From: DATKCJ01 sp035513275
GTDB taxonomy: Bacteria > Verrucomicrobiota > Verrucomicrobiia > Opitutales > Opitutaceae
Reading direction: 5' to 3'
Assembly (NCBI GenBank): GCA_035513275.1
Contig: DATKCJ010000055.1
Location: 1 to 22,341, forward strand
Length of the DNA stretch: 22,341 bases
Positions 20,974 through 22,341 of this stretch are shown here, in pieces (the first letter of the stretch is position 1; every line of letters starts with the position of its first letter). The notes under the pieces are model-generated. The model worked only from the letters and a program-made list of their open reading frames with translations. It was not told where the DNA came from and did no database searches. A program made the translations under genes and the position numbers.

Positions 20974-22266
20974 ATGCTCAAAAGGATTCTCGTCGCCATC
21001 GTCTGGGTGATGGTCGCGTTCAATGCTGCCTACCTCACCGTGCGGATTGCGCGCGACCGGGAGTTTTTCCCCTCGAAAGGCGTCGACGCCGGCGCAACAC
21101 GTTTCAAGGAGGCGGTCGAGTTGATCCGGGAGAATTACGCAGGCGGCCCCGAACTCGCCGCGGGCGAGCTCACGGACAAGGCGCTCGAGCAGATGATGAA
21201 ATCGCTCGACCCGCACTCAGAATACCTGACGCGCAAGCGATTCGACACCGTGCAGAACGACCTGCGCGGCGAGTTCGGCGGCATCGGCGTGCAGATCGAG
21301 CTGAAGGACAATCGCGTCACCGTCATCGCGCCGATCGCAGGCACGCCCGGCGAGCGCGCAGGTATCCTGCGCGGCGACCAGATTATCAAGGTGAACGGCG
21401 AACTCATCGATGAGCCGCCGTTGAACAGTGCGATCGAAAGACTCCGCGGACGCCCTGGGACGACGGTCGATGTCACGCTTCACCGGCCTTCGAGCGGCGC
21501 AGACATCGATGTGACGATCACGCGCGAGGTCATCCGGCAGGACACGATCCGCACCGCGCAGATCATCGAGCCCGGTATCGGCTACATCCAGCTCACGCAG
21601 TTCAACGAGCGCAGCGGGCTCGAGTTTCGCGAGGCTCTCGAGCGGCTCGAGCGGGAGGGCATGCGCGCACTCGTGCTCGACCTGCGCAACAATCCCGGTG
21701 GCCTGCTCAACGTCGCGGTCGAGGTCGCGCAGCCGTTCTTCAACCACGGCGAGCTCGTCGTCTACACGCAGGGCCGCACTTCCGCGAGCCGGCAGGACTA
21801 CACAGCGCAGGGCGACTCCGCGCGGCGCGACTACCCGATCGCCGTGCTCGTGAACTCCGGCAGCGCGAGCGCTTCGGAGGTCGTCACCGGCGCGTTGCGC
21901 GACACGGAGCGCGCCGTCGTGATCGGCGAGCGCACGTTTGGCAAGGGCTCGGTGCAGACGATTCTTCCGCTAAAGAATGGCGACGCGCTGCGACTCACGA
22001 CCGCGCGTTACTACACGCCGGGCGGCCGCGTCATTCACGAAATCGGGATCGCGCCCGACATCGAGCTGCCCGTTTCCGTCGAGGAAGAGGGCAAGTTGAT
22101 CGTCCAACGGCTGCGGCGCGACTATGAGAACGCCGGGGAGTTCAAGGAGCGCTTTGGCTTTGATCCGGTCGAGGACAGGCAGCTACACGCCGCGACCGAT
22201 ATGCTGCGCGGTGTGCTCGCGATGTCTCCGGCAAAGTCGTCGGCAGTCGCCTCGGCGGCGCCATGA
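20974..22266 (+). CDS. S41 family C-terminal processing protease (CtpA-like)
   Basis: The 430-residue protein has one N-terminal membrane segment (residues 5-22), placing the protease in the periplasm. A PDZ domain spans about residues 100-180 (GGIGVQIE ... GILRGDQIIKVNGE). The S41 catalytic domain follows, with nucleophile Ser299 in NSGSASASE and general base Lys324 in FGKGSVQT, 25 residues apart as in Prc/CtpA. These enzymes trim C termini of periplasmic proteins. ATG 20974 begins the membrane segment; no strong ribosome-binding site is visible. TACAAT at 20941-20946 is a possible -10 box. The stop overlaps the tsaD start (ATGA), so the two are probably co-transcribed. Confidence 0.93.
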   Translation: MLKRILVAIVWVMVAFNAAYLTVRIARDREFFPSKGVDAGATRFKEAVELIRENYAGGPELAAGELTDKALEQMMKSLDPHSEYLTRKRFDTVQNDLRGEFGGIGVQIELKDNRVTVIAPIAGTPGERAGILRGDQIIKVNGELIDEPPLNSAIERLRGRPGTTVDVTLHRPSSGADIDVTITREVIRQDTIRTAQIIEPGIGYIQLTQFNERSGLEFREALERLEREGMRALVLDLRNNPGGLLNVAVEVAQPFFNHGELVVYTQGRTSASRQDYTAQGDSARRDYPIAVLVNSGSASASEVVTGALRDTERAVVIGERTFGKGSVQTILPLKNGDALRLTTARYYTPGGRVIHEIGIAPDIELPVSVEEEGKLIVQRLRRDYENAGEFKERFGFDPVEDRQLHAATDMLRGVLAMSPAKSSAVASAAP

Positions 22267-22341
22267 TCCTCGGGATCGAGAGCTCTTGCGACGAGTCGGC
22301 GCTCGCACTCTTCGATCCAGAAACAGGGATGCGTGGCGAGT
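22263..22341 (+). CDS. tsaD: tRNA N6-threonylcarbamoyladenosine transferase TsaD, 5' fragment
   Basis: Only the first 26 codons are present before the window ends. They read MILGIESSCDESALALFD and onward, the signature start of TsaD (Gcp/YgjD), which begins with the ILGIESSCDE phosphate-loop strand of the ASKHA fold. TsaD transfers the threonylcarbamoyl group to A37 of ANN-decoding tRNAs. It overlaps the S41 protease stop by four bases. The rest lies beyond the window. Confidence 0.87.
   Translation, partial: MILGIESSCDESALALFDPETGMRGE

Overview
The window is GC-rich bacterial DNA. It reads best as the chromosome of a member of Verrucomicrobiota, probably Opitutaceae-like. That placement is an inference from the style of the L28 protein, the gene content, and the heptamer-type simple repeats lying inside coding sequences; no rRNA is present to confirm it.

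Layout: a nested palindromic REP-like element (3-120) and rpmB with its terminator (139-430) lie at the left end. From 520 to 19595 almost everything is one co-oriented minus-strand cluster of 14 genes for nitrate use. In transcription order these are: exported nitrate-binding protein (nrtA-like), permease (nrtB-like), a second NrtA-type protein without a signal peptide (NasS-like or NrtC-sensor-like), two ABC ATPases, an outer-membrane beta-barrel porin, a FAD/[2Fe-2S]/cytochrome b fusion, an 11-heme-site membrane-anchored cytochrome c, a Tll0287/DUF3365-type heme lipoprotein, a monoheme cytochrome c lipoprotein, a single-domain globin, a siroheme nitrite reductase, a CysJ-like flavoprotein, a DmsB-DmsC fusion and a NasA-type molybdoenzyme. 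Most junctions are tight (ATGA or GTGA overlaps, or gaps of 1-25 bases), which suggests translational coupling. The larger breaks are 178 bases before the porin and 124 bases of simple repeat between nirA and cysJ.

How it may work together: nitrate crosses the outer membrane (porin) and the inner membrane (ABC transporter). NasA reduces it to nitrite, probably with electrons from the quinol pool through the DmsB-DmsC partner. NirA reduces nitrite to ammonium, probably with NADPH electrons through CysJ. The globin could handle nitric oxide leaking from this chemistry. In the middle sits an unexpected redox module: a NirB-like NAD(P)H/FAD head fused to a BFD-type [2Fe-2S] domain and to a five-helix membrane domain carrying two H-x13-H motifs, followed at once by multiheme and monoheme periplasmic cytochromes. 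It looks like a transmembrane electron conduit and is the most novel part of the window.

Upstream of the cluster (19596-19944) lies a structured intergenic region. It contains a cobalamin-riboswitch-like sequence on the opposite (+) strand with no obvious target gene. To the right are a MidA-like methyltransferase (minus strand), then an S41 C-terminal processing protease and the start of tsaD (plus strand).
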